DNA of 64,000 bases from Durusdinium trenchii (GCA_963970005.1 CAXAMN010029094.1:396369-460368), one strand, 5' to 3'; shown: positions 9,004 to 21,624, counted from the first letter of the stretch. The notes: a model not told the origin generated them from the sequence alone. A program made the numbers and translations.

Positions 9004-11600
9004 CAGAAGCCCAGCAAAAGCAAGGAAGTGGACAAAACTCATGTGGTCGCTCTCCCTGAATGTGGATCCCCCCGCGCTCCGAACGGGTCCCAGCTAGACA
9101 AGGATGATGGCGCCAGCTCCCTGGTACTCATGAATCTTCCTTTGAGGCTGCGTGAATCCGTGAGATTCATGTGAATCCGTGGGGCGTTCGTATGAATCCC
9201 GCCAAAGGCTCTGAAACACATGAAACTCAGAAATGGCAACTTTTCTCTTAATGTTGGTGGATGTGGATGTGGGTTCTGGTGAAACTACACTGGAATTGCA
9301 AACCTGACTAGACTAGACCTGTTCTGGTGCAGGATGGTTTGTCCATCAACATATTCTATCTCTCAAGACAAACAACTCTTGCTCAGCTGATTTCAAACAT
9401 ACATATGTGATATTTAAACACAATGTAGATTTATCTATTTTTATTGTGCACGCCGACCCCAGCGAAGGGGGAGCGCGCCAGAGCAGAACTTGTCGCCTTT
9501 CATGTATTGTCTTGGACTTCTTTGATGCTCTAGATTGACTGTGTGGTGTCGTCCGAAGTGAAGGTATAGACCTGGATATAGAGCTGGAGGTAGACTTGAA
9601 CCGGTGTCAGAAAGCAACGTTTGGCACGCAGTCAGCATTCAGCTATCCTCATCAGGTACTCACTGCTCGCCTCTGCGTATTTCCAGTCTGATCTTGTGCA
9701 CCACGTTCTGAATCCGTGTTCTCTCATGCGAAACCGCTCACCCTTCTCCTTCGTGGTGTCAGGATTCTGCCACGAGACTGCGACTGCGCATGTCAGTCCC
9801 AAAGACTGCACAGCTGACGCCACAGGTGGCCACACATAGCTTTCGACTGGGTGTTCCCCATGGAAAAATCATGTGTGTTTGCTTTGTTACGAACAGCAGC
9901 GAACGAACAGCCGTGCCTAAAGTCAGGTCAACCTCAGGGGTTGGATACTTGATTGCTTCACTTGATTCTCTAATGCTTCCGCCTCACATCCTCCAACATG
10001 CAATGATTTTACAAGACATCAACAGCTAATATCCGAAAGATGCCATGGGACACCAGAAAGCCGCAAGCGTGCATGTCCCAGATTCTCGGAGGCAAGTTCG
10101 GAAGGTCAGCGCTCAGCGCTCAAGAAGGATGCAGAAAGTGAGAAGGAAGCTTTGAAGAAGAAAGCAGAAAGTGAGAAGGAAGCTTTGAAGAATGAGAACA
10201 CCGAGCTTGGCCTGGAACAATACCCCAACACAAAGGAATAGCAAAACAAGAAAACACCATCGTCCAAAGCACCGTGGCTTGTCGGAAGGTCCCTCCAGGG
10301 ACCCGCACGAGTGCTCAAGGCTGCCTTCGCGATCTTCAAGTCCTACAGTAGAAATTCGCGAATCCGTTGATGGGAGGATGACGGAGTATCCCGGAATATC
10401 TGAAGGTCAGAGATGTTGCCCTGTCAGAGTTGTTCTAATTAACATCGGAGTATTCAGGTAAGAGAATGACATGATGCGTGTTGGCAAACACAGAAACCGG
10501 ACCGGTTGAGCGGATGAGAGAGGGAATAGGACGCGCCTTGTTTCATGCCAAGAAAGCTTGGATACATGATACTTGCTGTCAAGGACGCCGGGAAAACACA
10601 AGAATAGGGTCATGTTTTAGGTCCCTCCCTCAAAGAAAGAAGTATGGTTTGGGTGATGAAAGTAGGAGAAGAAGCAGAAGAAGCCAGCCGGAAGGATAGG
10701 AAGGGGATTCACCCCGTTTCAACTCTTCGCATCGCTCCGAAGACGGCAAAACCGAATAACCAGGACATCGGAAGGGTTCATTTCTTCCGTCATCGTCCTC
10801 ATACCGATCTTCGGAGCCTTGAAATGGCTCGTACGTGCTGTGACTGAGCCTGGGAAAAGCCAAACACGGATGGTTCTGACCAGGGGGGCACCCTAATGAT
10901 TCAGAAGCTACTTTGTCAGCTGTTGATGTCACTGATGTCCATGTATGTCCATGGAGCCACCAGTGATGGCCATGTATGTCGAAGCCATCTGTGGATGCAT
11001 CATTCCAAGTTCCTATCCTCCCCAAGTTCCATCCTGGTGGCGCCGCTCTGCCCTTCCACAGCCCCGCCTCCTGGACATTGGCCAATCGAATCTTCCGACA
11101 GCAAGGTGCCCTCAATGGAGCAATCAAGAAACACTGCTCGAGGAGGGATCTGATGGTGTTTTCTAGAGTCAAAAACCAAGGAAGGTCACAAACAGGACCC
11201 ACAAACAGGACCGGATGTCATACAAAAACGACAAATTATACACACCCTTGAAATCATCATGGAAGTGGATGGTATGGTCCCTGGAAAGCATTTTGTCTCT
11301 ACAAACAGGAAATCTTGCAATTCTATGTTCGTGAGAGGAACACAGTATACAGATAGGGCACACGTAGAGCCGCTTTCCACTGTTGGAAGAGATCCTACAC
11401 CAGCTGGGGGGAATACCTGGTTTGGTTCAAATGCAAAAAAGTTTGCTCATTCTCTTGAGTCAGTCGGAAGACTCTTCACGTATTCACGCAGCTTGGAAGT
11501 TTCCGGGGTCCGCCGGAAGTGGCTTGGAAGTGGATGGTTTCTGGTCAAAACCTAGTCAACACCATTGCCCATAGACCATCCTTTGGGGGGTTTTGAGCCA
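9004..11600. other. Non-coding stretch
   Basis: I see no supported gene. The sequence has short direct repeats (GAAGGAAGCTTTGAAGAA twice at 10143-10195) and a motif around 11249-11310 (GGAAGTGGATGG ... CTACAAACAGG) that recurs near 59091-59142. Short open frames here have no coding character. Confidence 0.5.
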
Positions 11601-11738
11601 GAAAGCACGTGCAATTTAGACTCGAAATCGTCATGGAGGTGGATGACACCACCTGTTTGGTCTTCAAATTTCATGGTCTGGGCCATGCCATCCACGATTT
11701 CGCATGATGATTCCAGGGAGCATACTTCAACATGAAAG

Positions 11739-12199
11739 TAGCAAGAAGCTACTAGTATAGCTCCTGGCATCGCTAGTAGTAAAAAAGGGCATCGCTACGA
11801 ACGGAGCTCCTAGCATTGCTACTAGGGGCGCTCCTGGCATCGCTACTCAGTCCGGCGAGTCGGCGCTTCAGAAGGTGCCAACACAAGCGATGAAGAACAT
11901 ATTAAAACAGGTCGTGTGACCGGTTTTAAACCATCTCGGACTTCTGGCTCGCGGTGTCCCAGTGTCCCCTCTGAAGAAAACACATATTCGTCGCTTTTAA
12001 CCATTTCTGACTTCTGATTGGCGTAGTCTTTTCTGATGAAAAAGAGACCTCGTCAGTGGGTTCAATCATGCCAAGTAAAGCTTGAATATATACTACTTCT
12101 TACTAGTAGCTTCTTGCTAGGACCTAATAGTACGGCCAGGAGCCCCTAACGTAGCGTCCGATCGCTCCGTTCGTAGCGATGCCAGGAGCCCCTAGTAGC
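11739..12199. repeat. Complex inverted-repeat region
   Basis: TAGCAAGAAGCTACTAGTA (11739-11757) has an exact reverse complement at 12101-12119. Several versions of GCTCCTGGCATCGCTA on the left recur inverted near 12163-12199 (CGTAGCGATGCCAGGAGC). The blocks are not in simple palindromic order. A related CTACTAGTA-rich stretch lies near 48775-48815. This is probably a rearranged non-autonomous element. Confidence 0.55.
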
Positions 12200-12684
12200 T
12201 TACATAAGTAGCTGAAACCACATCCCCCAGATTTTTGCAGTCTCCAGGTGCGGCGGCAAACAAGACAAGAACTATCATCTCCCCCAGTCTCCTTCTGCTC
12301 CTCATACCTTTGCCACCTTTGAACACAAAAAAGCAACAAAACACACACAGACTTAGACGCATAGCTCAACTGAATGAGCATGATGTTCACCTTTACTGCA
12401 CTAGCCGCTTACTGCACAACAACGCCTCAGTTTTTCGGCCGTCCTGTCCTTCGCGAACGCCGTGACCGAAGGCCGTGACCGAACTGGGGATCTGGGAGAC
12501 CGGGCTGACCCGCCTGAAGGAGAGACAGGGTTGGCGCCGGTTCCAACAACGAGGCATGACACTGGACCAAAGAACGAATTTGGAGGACCCTGACGATTCT
12601 TGGGCAAATACACTTCTGGTCACAAGAAATGGAATATCAAGAGATATCGTCCTCACCAAGCTAGCCAGTCTTTTACCCTCTACA

Positions 12685-12764
12685 CCAACAGAGGTTAAGT
12701 GACCTTATAGGACCCTACCAGGGTACCTATGGGATAGTCTATAGGGTTCTTCAACCTCTGTTGG
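12685..12764. mobile_element. Second MITE family, copy 1 (CCAACAGAGGTT ends)
   Basis: 80 bp, with ends CCAACAGAGGTTAAG and TTCAACCTCTGTTGG in inverted orientation. A 2-bp CA is repeated outside both ends. The interior (GGACCCTACCAGGGTACCTA) is shared with the copy at 58156. Confidence 0.78.
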
Positions 12765-13216
12765 CATCCACATACACTGGCTTTTTTCAGTGGTGAACCG
12801 GTCACGGCTCAACGGTGCTTCATGTCGCTTTCAGGGACCGCTGTTCCCCAAGACGTCCCCTTTTCAGCCGACCTTCCCGGCCCTCTGGCTTCAAAGCCAG
12901 GAGCGCCCAAGAAGAGCGCCCGTGAAGGACTGAAGGACTGAAGTTGAAGAGATCGAAGTCTTTGGTTCCAAACTTCAAGTGAGCGAAGCAACTGATTTTC
13001 TAGATCTTCGTTCATCAAAAAAAGGGACGAACACTCCAATCGTTTGACTATATAGGAACCAACCTTTTTTTGATGTAATCTAACTTAATTAAATATGATA
13101 GGTGCAGATTATCTATATAGAGGATACCGGATACCCACCTATAAATATATGTATGTACATATATTACACGTCTATGGGCCGTTCGCCCACCCACTTGGGC
13201 GGTTCCAACCCATCGA

Positions 13217-13396
13217 ATGGTGCCACCGAAGCCGCACCTGCCGGCGGCAGCAACAGCCCTCCACTTGACACTGAGTGGTGTCCTTGGCCTTGGATCTGGA
13301 GGAGAGCAGAACGAAGAAAGCACAAACGGCCAAAGGATTTTGGACAAATTCAAAGACAATACTCCCTCGTTCGACGTTCGAGTGGAGAATGTCTGA
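13217..13396 (+). CDS. Small ORF or exon on the plus strand
   Basis: 59 codons from ATG to TGA: MVPPKPHLPAAATALHLTLS, later GGEQNEESTNGQRILDKF. It has a short hydrophobic N-terminal third and an acidic, polar C-terminal half. It is one of the few plus-strand candidates that looks protein-like. No family recognised. Confidence 0.3.
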   Translation: MVPPKPHLPAAATALHLTLSGVLGLGSGGEQNEESTNGQRILDKFKDNTPSFDVRVENV

Positions 13397-13649
13397 ACTT
13401 CTCGGCTGTCATGACTAAGGAGCGGCTCCATCTCGTCTCATCTGGAAGAACTCAACATCCCCCAACCACGCACCGAACGTTGTCCAGTACACATCAAACA
13501 CCGACCGCTTCAGACGGTCAGAAGAGGTCAGAGTGTTCCGAAGTAAGGAGTCCTTGCTGGGCCAGATTCGCCTGCTGAGAGTCACGGTTACCCGACCTCT
13601 CAGACAACAGGTAACATATGGTAACATGAACTCTCTCCTGAACTCAGGT

Positions 13650-13880
13650 TCATTGAAAGTTAACATGAATTTCTTCTCTCACATTTTCCGAAAATCCGAA
13701 AAAAAGAAGCACTACCATGAGTTCACGGTCATTGTCAATCACTGGATGCTTGATTTTTAGCACGCTGCCAACAAAATGGAACGTGACGTGGAGTTCACCA
13801 CGATCTGTTTGGTCTTCGGAGTTCACCGTAATCCTTTCGCCATCGACTCCATCGACTTCGATTGTTCCAGTGTAAGCCGG
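13650..13880 (-). CDS. Open frame without ATG, related to a repeated motif
   Basis: A 76-residue open stretch reading YTGTIEVDGVDGERITVNSE, then DQTDRGELHVTFHFVGSVLK. The pattern looks like beta-strand protein. The segment around EDQTDRGELHV resembles EDQTGGVIHLHDDF coded at 11600-11700 on the same strand. No start codon near the beginning, so it would have to be an exon or a remnant. Confidence 0.35.
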   Translation of the reverse strand, partial: PAYTGTIEVDGVDGERITVNSEDQTDRGELHVTFHFVGSVLKIKHPVIDNDRELMVVLLFFGFSENVREEIHVNFQ

Positions 13881-14442
13881 TCAGCCCACCTCGGCCCGAA
13901 CAGCGAACTGAGCACACCCGGCTCCCGTGGCCAAGCTCAGATCCGCCTGCGTGAGGCGATTGAGGCGAGGAATCCGAACGGACAAGGATTGGGGGGAAAG
14001 CGGAGGCACCCCTAGTTTTCTCATATTTCTTGGAGACTGACAGGAAAAGTGTGGTCTGGTAATTCCGATAGAGAAGGGATTGATTTCTTTTAATATTATA
14101 CAATTTTATCAGGACATATATCAGGAACATCCCTAGTTGAGGTGCGGGTAGGGAATTATGTTTGTCGTGCGTCTTGAATGTTCCATGCAGTTCTTTCTAG
14201 TCCAGGGTGTAAACAAAAACACTCGTCGACTCGTTTCGTACAACTAAACTCAAGGAGACCAAAAAAGACATGGTGCGAACGAATAAACACACAAATCTGA
14301 ACCATCGGTCATGTTCTTGTGGACGTACCATAACTGACACTAAAGGATTCGAACCCTGAGTTTCGGGGGCACTTTGCGGGCTGTCGTGTGTCTTGCGAAG
14401 ATAAGGGGCTAGTTGTGTGGTCCTCAGAAACCCTTCATACCA

Positions 14443-15087
14443 CTAACTAACCCCCCAATACTCCACGTAGATCCATACATCCTGAGCCCCCAAACAGCCA
14501 AGAAAAAGTGCTCGAGCTTTTTGCGCTCGAATTGGAGCCTTCATAGTCCTTTTTGTTCGTTTGTTTTTTGCACTCAAAAAGTGCTCGAGCATGTCTCCTA
14601 GACAATGCATTGCATTCAAGTCCATGCACACATGCCCTGCACCGTAACCACCCGAGCAGCACCTTCTGCACAAGTTAATTAGGTTTGACTCTATTTTTAT
14701 CTCTTGCGTTTGATCCATCCTTTGCGCGCCCACTGTCTGCGATACTCTCCTAAGCACCGCTGAATGGTCCGAATCTTCAAGAGTCCAAGGTCTAGGCTTT
14801 CCTTTGACATCCCAGCAGCCCTTAAGGTTTGAGTTCAAAAGGGTAGCTGACATGCAATCATCCTGAAAGTGTTCCAAACCGCAAAAAACACAAGTGGAAA
14901 CAACCAGTTTTTCAAATTGCGCTCGTTTGCGCTTTTTTGCGCTCGTTTTGCGGATTTTTTGCGCTCGTTTTGCGGATCCCGCGCGGGCAACAGACTCAGT
15001 CACATAATGCAAATCACCGTTTTTGCAAAGAGTTGTATTGATCCACCAAATGCGGATCAGCCTGACTTGAACGCAGCTCCTTTGCAA
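14443..15087 (-). CDS. Uncertain ORF with a zinc-knuckle-like motif
   Basis: 214 codons. It contains STCVFCGLEHFQDDC (C-X2-C-X3-H-X4-C, one residue shorter than a retroviral knuckle) between a basic segment (KRAQKIRKTSAKKRKRAQFE) and a Cys-rich segment (LCRRCCSGGYGAGHVC). The underlying DNA has repeated TTTTGCGCTCG motifs (14915-14980), which produce much of the basic stretch. It could be chance. No transposon ends were found around it. Confidence 0.25.
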   Translation of the reverse strand: MQRSCVQVRLIRIWWINTTLCKNGDLHYVTESVARAGSAKRAQKIRKTSAKKRKRAQFEKLVVSTCVFCGLEHFQDDCMSATLLNSNLKGCWDVKGKPRPWTLEDSDHSAVLRRVSQTVGAQRMDQTQEIKIESNLINLCRRCCSGGYGAGHVCMDLNAMHCLGDMLEHFLSAKNKRTKRTMKAPIRAQKARALFLGCLGAQDVWIYVEYWGVS

Positions 15088-15099
15088 ACTCCGCCATAG

Positions 15100-18000
15100 T
15101 TTGCTGCCACGAGTCTGCAGGGTGTGACAACTGTTTTATTGATCAACCAGTCTGCCACGTTTGCACATCCCGCCTTCCTGTTCCTTCATTTTCCAGTGCC
15201 CACCCATCTATATGCCAAATGGCTGCATGCGAGTGCAAAAATGCACAAAGTCCGGGAGATTTGGATTTATTGAAGTCTTCACAACAAACATCTGCAAAAC
15301 CATCCAGTAACCAAGAAAAGTGCTCGACCAAAAAATGGTGCTCGAGAACATCTTTCTAATAGAAAAACGCTCGCACCCCAAAAAGTGTATCAAACAACCC
15401 ATTGAGCATGTTTTTTTGTACGAATGGGTGGTCCAGGATGTATAGATAGATGTATATAATATGCATGACGATATATATGCCTACATTGACCTTTTTTAAC
15501 AGAACGGTTGATCAATATGCCTGTCGTCTGTAACGGCGCCTGTAGGGACTCCGAGCTCTCACGTAGCAGCTTCTCCTCCAGGTGTGCCAGGCGCCACGCC
15601 AGGAAGCAGCTGTGGAGACTGAGCCGCCGTGATCGAACGTGTTCGGTTCGGTTCCGCCGGAACCCGCGGAGGATGAAGATGGGGGGCCCTTGAGTAGGAT
15701 CATGGGATTGAATGTTTTGTTCCGGACTTGTCGCCCATTTTTCGGTTAAATAACTGACCAACCTTGGTCAGTTGCCATCAGTTGCCACTAGCCACCAGAG
15801 TTGGTCACTGGGCACTAAAATGGTGCATCTTGTGAAGAACACATTCCTTCTAGAGGGTGAATTGGTCATTGTTTCTGGAGTACCTGCCAAAAAAATCCTG
15901 TCGTGATTCACAAGGCTGCGTCGAAAAACTTGTGCAACCATCTTCCTATCTCCAAAATCTTCAATTGCGGCAGGCCATCCACATTCGCATTATGCGGAGA
16001 AAAGTGTGTTCAACTCCCAACACGCCAGAATGGCACCGGGTTAGAGAGAAGTCGTCCAAATCCTTTCGCCTGGTCTCTTGTTTGATCTCCGAGGTGCCCC
16101 CTCCCCAATTAGTGTCAAACATGATTGCCAAACAATCTTGGTTCATTCACTCCAATCACCCCAGAACCACCCAGAACCACCCAGCCTGGCAGTTTGCGCC
16201 TCCTGGTGTGCCAGATCTCCCACACGAGTGGCCTGGCAAACGGCAAACCGATGGCGGTGAAGGGAAGCGTTTGGAACGGAACTGCGCATGCATCATCATC
16301 AGTGCATGTGTGGTTGTTTTGGATGGGTTATGGATTGAATATGAGGTCCGAAGTCGATAGGTCAATAGTTCGTTAGGTTTGAGATTGGATTTCAGGCATT
16401 CTTAAGCAGGATTGCTTTTGAATGATTTTCCGAAACTTGACCAGACCAATCAATATCCACACAACCTGAACGAGTTTTCAGAATCGTTCAAGAGTGGCTT
16501 TAGCTCGAAACAACGTCAACTTGATGACCCCTTTGCAGATCTTCTTTGCCGACCAGGTTTTAAGCCCCGCCCAAACCCCAAAAGGACAGCAAAATTCAGC
16601 GACACTCGGATATTTTCAGAGAGCGAGCAAATGACGTACATTTTGATTTTGGTTTTGAAGTCACTTGCAGCCACTTGCTCAGGCAGCTACTTGCAGCCTC
16701 TTGTCGCTCAAACAAGTAAATTTCAACACTGTACTTTGAGTTCTTTACGTAAAAACTGTAAGATATCTTCGCCGCTACCTCTGCAGAAATTTGGAATTTA
16801 TTCTCGTAAAAGTATTGGATTATTTCATGATTTCTCCGCGCGCAGCTCGAGAGAAAACCGGAATTTCTTCGCAGAACGGCATTGCAGACGGCTTGGTTTT
16901 CTTCAGAACTGTGTGCGGAGAAATCATGATATTCTCCGGACAGAAGTAGCAGTCACTTGCAGCCACTTGGCAGCCACTGCAAAATGGAAAATCGAAATGC
17001 GCAACTCCTGCGAGCTCAATGGATTATTTGGACACGTGTTCTATTTTTGTGCGCGCTGAATGAAACAAGTGGGCGTGAATGAGCGCGAAACGTCTTTTAT
17101 ACATACTGGTTGTCAGTACAGTGAAATTGGATTTGTGTTCACCATTGGTTACGCCACAAACTGCCAAGACCACGACATTTGCATTAGGGTATGGTGTATT
17201 TTAGTTCGTTTCACTGGGTTGATAACTAGCAAAGCAAAGGACACGCGGGTGTGGGCAATCGCCCCCGCAATTATTATATAACACGCTGGCAGCATGCTTC
17301 GTTGGGATAGTGAAGAGGTCACTTCTTGGCTTCACGACTAGCCCGAGCCAAAGCAAAGCACACCACACAGGCTTCCAACGTGAATGTGAACCTGCTATTT
17401 TCCGCACCAAAGGACATATTTCTAGACCAACACTTTCCCGGATGTGCGTTTGCATAGTTGCGTGGCACATACTCAGATCATCAAGACTACGCCACGCTTG
17501 GCACGAAGGCCCAGGATCGCTGCAGCCGTTTGTTCGATACAAGCTGTGAGGCAAACTCTGGCGACGTGCTGTTCACGACTCACCACGATGACTCACCCAT
17601 CTGATCGTGCATGTGAGATCTGAGGGATCCGCTGAGGGTGCAGTCTGGCATGAATGCGTGGCCCTAGAGTCATACACCACTTTTGCCTGGCCAGCGTGAA
17701 AAAAATCACAGGTGGTGGTTGGAACGACAAATTGTTCGGCATTTGTGCTGAACGGCCCATAGCTGTAGCTGTTGCCACTCTGTGCCTTGCAAATATCCAT
17801 GCTGAACTGTTGGTCATTCGTATGCCCCAGCTATACCAGAAGTGCGCGGTGAACATTTTCGGTGAATTTTTTTCTCTGTGTTTGGTTCACTCTGTTTTCG
17901 CCGTTGCGCGTTTGGAAAAATATCTTCCTGCTCTTATTTCCAAGGAGGTTTGGGTGGTGGTTTGAAGACACTTCATCATCCAGCCGTGAGGCTTTGTTCC

Positions 18001-18200
18001 AAGTTGGTATTGACTGGCGCCTTTATTAAACCTTTGGGATTTCTTCTGCTTATTGCGACTTCCGCAGCTGGCATGTGGACACGGGCCGCTTTTACGGGCA
18101 GTTGGTTGGTTCTTCTATATTGGCGCAGCTTCCATCTTTTTGAGAAGTGTGTTGGTTGGGGAGGTACCGTGGGCTGGTGACCTTATGGCAAAGTTCGTTT
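15100..18200. other. Mostly non-coding stretch
   Basis: No convincing gene. 16800-16945 holds an imperfect inverted repeat (CATGATTTCTCCGCGCGCAG against CTGTGTGCGGAGAAATCATG). CACTTGCAGCCACTTG repeats near 16667 and 16953. The 215-codon plus-strand frame at 16412-17059 spans these repeats and is not protein-like. Confidence 0.4.
15470..15494. mobile_element. MITE interior fragment
   Basis: ATATATATGCCTACATTGACC matches the family interior, with no terminal repeats on either side. A similar scrap (TACATTGACCCTTCAAAC) lies near 22457-22475. Confidence 0.4.
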
Positions 18201-18237
18201 GCATTTGGTTAGAAACGATCAGTATCTACAATGCAAG

Positions 18238-19983
18238 CTACAAGAGCTGCCACAGGTGCTTGCTGCACATGTTCAGGGACGCTTTGGCAACCGCAAGTTG
18301 AAGATACACATGTTCCTGAACGGCATTGGAACCAAAGGAATGTGACCAGGCCAGGGCCAGAGCTTGACTCCTTTGGCATCGGAATTCAAACCTGTTTTTG
18401 TTGTCTTTGGAGGCGATAGCGATGATGGCCTTGATGGAGAAGTCTGGTGCTCTCTTGTTGTTCAAGTGGAAACAGCGAGCAACTTCGTCGATGAAGACCA
18501 AGGTATAGGTCGTGTTGGCGTACCACTTTGGACAACTGGGTCAGGTGGTCCTTCATCTGCTTGGAGAAGAACAAGTGGTAGCCTGGTAGCCGTTCAAACC
18601 CCAAACGCTTGAGAACTCGAGAGGAATCTCACGGTCGGTCTCCGATTCTCACTGCCTGCTGCAGAGAGCCGTCCTTCTCAATGGTGCAATGAAACTTGAG
18701 CTGGACCTGTTGCAATTGAATTTTGCCGGCGCAACATGCTGGGCACTGGTGTTAGGATGTGGTCCCGCGGCAAAACGTCCCCTTCCTTGGCCATCTTCTC
18801 GCCCAATCTGTCGGGACTTTCACGATCGTACCAGGCTTCCGCCATATCGTGGCACCCCAGTATGGCATCACCAATTTGAGGTACTGTAGAAATCTTGCCA
18901 CAGATTGCTCCCACCCCTCCTTTTTGCTAGAGATGCCAACACGGCCATAGAAGTGGGTCCATCCACAACACCTCGCCATCCAGGATTCTGAGGTGACCTT
19001 GTCACGCTGCTTGCCAGCACGCGAATTGGGCTTGCAAATGCTCCAGTCTCATCCAACAGTACCAGCAGCCACTGGCTACTTTCTCTTCAGCACCTTCACC
19101 ACCTATTCACCTCAGTGTTCGGTTCACCACGGCTGGATCACCTACAAAGCTTTCAATGGCCTCTCTTGCATCATCCCGCAACTTGCAGGTAAATGCCACG
19201 AAAGGCGCTTCCGAATAGCCTTGAGCATAATGCCGTTCGTGGCCCAGCGCAGGTGGAGCACGTATGCGTAAGATTGTACTGATCATGAAGAAGTCAACAG
19301 TGCTCCCAAGCAATGGTCCATCATAAGTGATCCCTGACCAAGTGTTCCCTTCTGTCGTCAACTTCTGTCCGCTGTCGAGCCCAGAAAATTTCACAGAAAT
19401 CGAACCATCTTGCCAGATTATCGTTGATCGCACCACTGCAAGGCTGACGTACGAGAAAGCATCCTGAGCAGGTTTACCCACTGGATAAGTGGCTTTCGTC
19501 TCAGGGTCCAATGTGTTTGCCCAGCAAGTATGCCAGAAGAATTGCTGCAGCAAACTGTGCTGTGTGTTGAAATTAGAATAGTCCCAGCACCTTTCCAATA
19601 CCAGTAGTTTCCTGTTGCGTCCCTGTAGCGCCAGCACTGATGCAGCCATTCTTCATAGGGTTTGGGTGCCAATACCATTCATCTGATCGATAGACCTTCC
19701 CAATGATCGAAATGAACATGGACTGTACCAAATACAAGCCTAGTTCGGAGCTGAGCAATATACACTTCCCGGATTCATACTTGACCACTGCTTGTGACCA
19801 AGTTGATGGCGATTGCGTCTTATTCAGATCGTGGATCACATCTGAAAGGATCATCTCCAAAGCACCCTTCTTGTTCAGTCTAATGATTTCAGATTCCATG
19901 GCCCTCTCGAAAGCAGCCAGTGTGTTATCAGTCCTCACCTCAGCCAATTCGCTTCCCGGTTGGGCCTCACCAGCTTCAACCAT
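18238..19983 (-). pseudogene. Intronless, frameshifted coding remnant
   Basis: Minus-strand coding potential is almost continuous for ~1.7 kb but changes frame several times. From 5': 19573-19983 (LNKKGALEMILSDVIHDLNK; YRSDEWYWHPNP), a short middle frame (PYEEWLHQCWRYRDATGNYW), then 19107-19600 (CWDYSNFNTQHSLLQQFFWH; EAIESFVGDPAVV). It continues at 18678-18914 (DMAEAWYDRESPDRLGEK) and, after another shift, RLPGYHLFFSKQMKDHLTQL and KWYANTTYTLVFIDEVARCF near 18500. The frames are much longer than the exons of neighbouring genes and no splice sites separate them. A decayed retrocopy or transposon ORF is more likely than a live gene. I do not recognise the protein. Confidence 0.5.
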
Positions 19984-21469
19984 CTTTTGGAGTCAAGGAG
20001 AAAACCTTAAGCCAAAGCTGCAGGAACCGTTCCTCGGAAAAGGTTCCGGACGCTTTGGGCTTTCGTGGCCCTTGACTGCTTTCATTCGACAGGCAAAGTC
20101 AGTATTGGTCCATTGCTGTAACAAAGAGAGTTTGGTCTTTGCCGAGGCCAAGCACCACAAACCTGTCAGCTACGGCATGTGTGACGAAAATTGTATCTCA
20201 ACATTGCTGGAGGAAAAGGGCGACTTTCTGCAGTTGATGTCAGCAAGGATATTGACAAACAAGCGAGGCCGCGCCTTTGGTACTCCGGCTTGCACGGATT
20301 GAAGCATGTGTGTGGTTCACGCTGGCAAACCCCTGAATCCAAACAAGAAGAAATCACTAAACAAATGGACCTCCTCAGAAACATAGCAATTGTCTGAGTA
20401 GTGGTTGTGTGTACAAGATGCTTTTGTTGCTCCCCCTTCAACCGCTTGTCCAAGGTCCCTAACACTGACCAAGCTCCCTAACTCGTGTCCGATGACACAC
20501 GGATCGGTCGTTCGGATCGTGCCCGTCTTCCCCGAGTCGACCGTCTTCCCCCGGGCCACGCGCCAGGACCGGCACCGAGGATCTGCCCCGGCCGCCCAGC
20601 TCCCCGGACCGGACCTTGGCCCGGACAGCTCTTCGCGTGGGTGCCTGGGCGCTGGAAGGGTCCGGAGGGGTCCAGACGCTTGGGATGCAACTCTCGGACC
20701 GTCCTGGACGGGGTCGGAAAGAGCTGCCGAGCTTTGGGGAGCTTCGGGGAGAAGAGGCAGCTCGGTCTTCGAAAGACTTGGGAAAATCACTGGTGATTTG
20801 GGGGTGAATCACTGCTGATTCAAGTCCAATTGCATTGTGTTTCCACATGTCAGAGCCCATGAGGAGTTGTGTACTGGTCACAGGGCCACACTTCTCCAAG
20901 ATCCGTGGATAAGTGGTTCTTATAAGCTCCGTTTGCAGAGTTGGGCATCGACAGCCTTGGGTTCCCCGTCAGGCTTCTTCTCCCAGGGGGATGGGTGCCC
21001 TTTGCGATCCCAGCCATGGGTTTCTTGGTGGATCCGTAGGGAGACATGCTTCTTGGAGTTGAGTTGCCGTTCACCATGATTCTCATCCCTCACTCCAACT
21101 CCCAGAAGACGCTTTTTGGTGTTTGCGGATCGCAAAGGATCTTTTATCCTCTCCCTCATATCTGAAACGCTCATGACCCTCATACGAAAAAGTACTGCAA
21201 GCGGGCTGTCCTGTAATTATTGCCACAGGCGTATGAATGTTTGGAAACGTGCTGTCCGCACAAGGACAAACAACTCTCTTGACTTTTGTTCTGCCTGGCT
21301 TCCTCCAACCGACTGAGCAAGTATGAGTGCTATATGAGGGTGCTTCAAAACACTAACCTAACGAGATGAACCTTCGTGTGGTGAAAGGTGCCCAAGCATG
21401 GAGCGCATCCCCTTTCACAGTGGACCCCTTAACCGTGGTTTCAGAGGTTCAATGGCACCATGTTGAAGG

Positions 21470-21624
21470 TCAGTGGTTTTTCTGGACCCCCATGTGTCCA
21501 AGATCATCTTGGAGTGCCAGTGCCATCGAACCTCTGATGGCCCACTGTAACCGCGCCTTCGGTGCCGCCGCGGCGAAACCCCCGTGCGACGCGCGACCTC
21601 TTTCGGCGAGGTGGTCGGGGTCGC
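21470..21624 (-). CDS. Possible alternative last exon of gene A, or exon of the next gene
   Basis: After acceptor GGCGCCAG the frame DPDHLAERGRASHGG continues for 50 codons to TGA at 21470. It needs one base from the preceding exon. A donor GTGGGT at 23487, inside the last gene A exon, would leave exactly one base. GC-rich and protein-like; no family recognised. Confidence 0.4.

Noticed and set aside
10630..11202. 190-codon minus-strand ORF ending in polyleucine
   Set aside because: The leucine run comes from an AGAAGAAG microsatellite; the remainder is not protein-like.
16412..17059. 215-codon plus-strand ORF
   Set aside because: It runs through inverted and direct repeats and has no domain-like segment or splice context.
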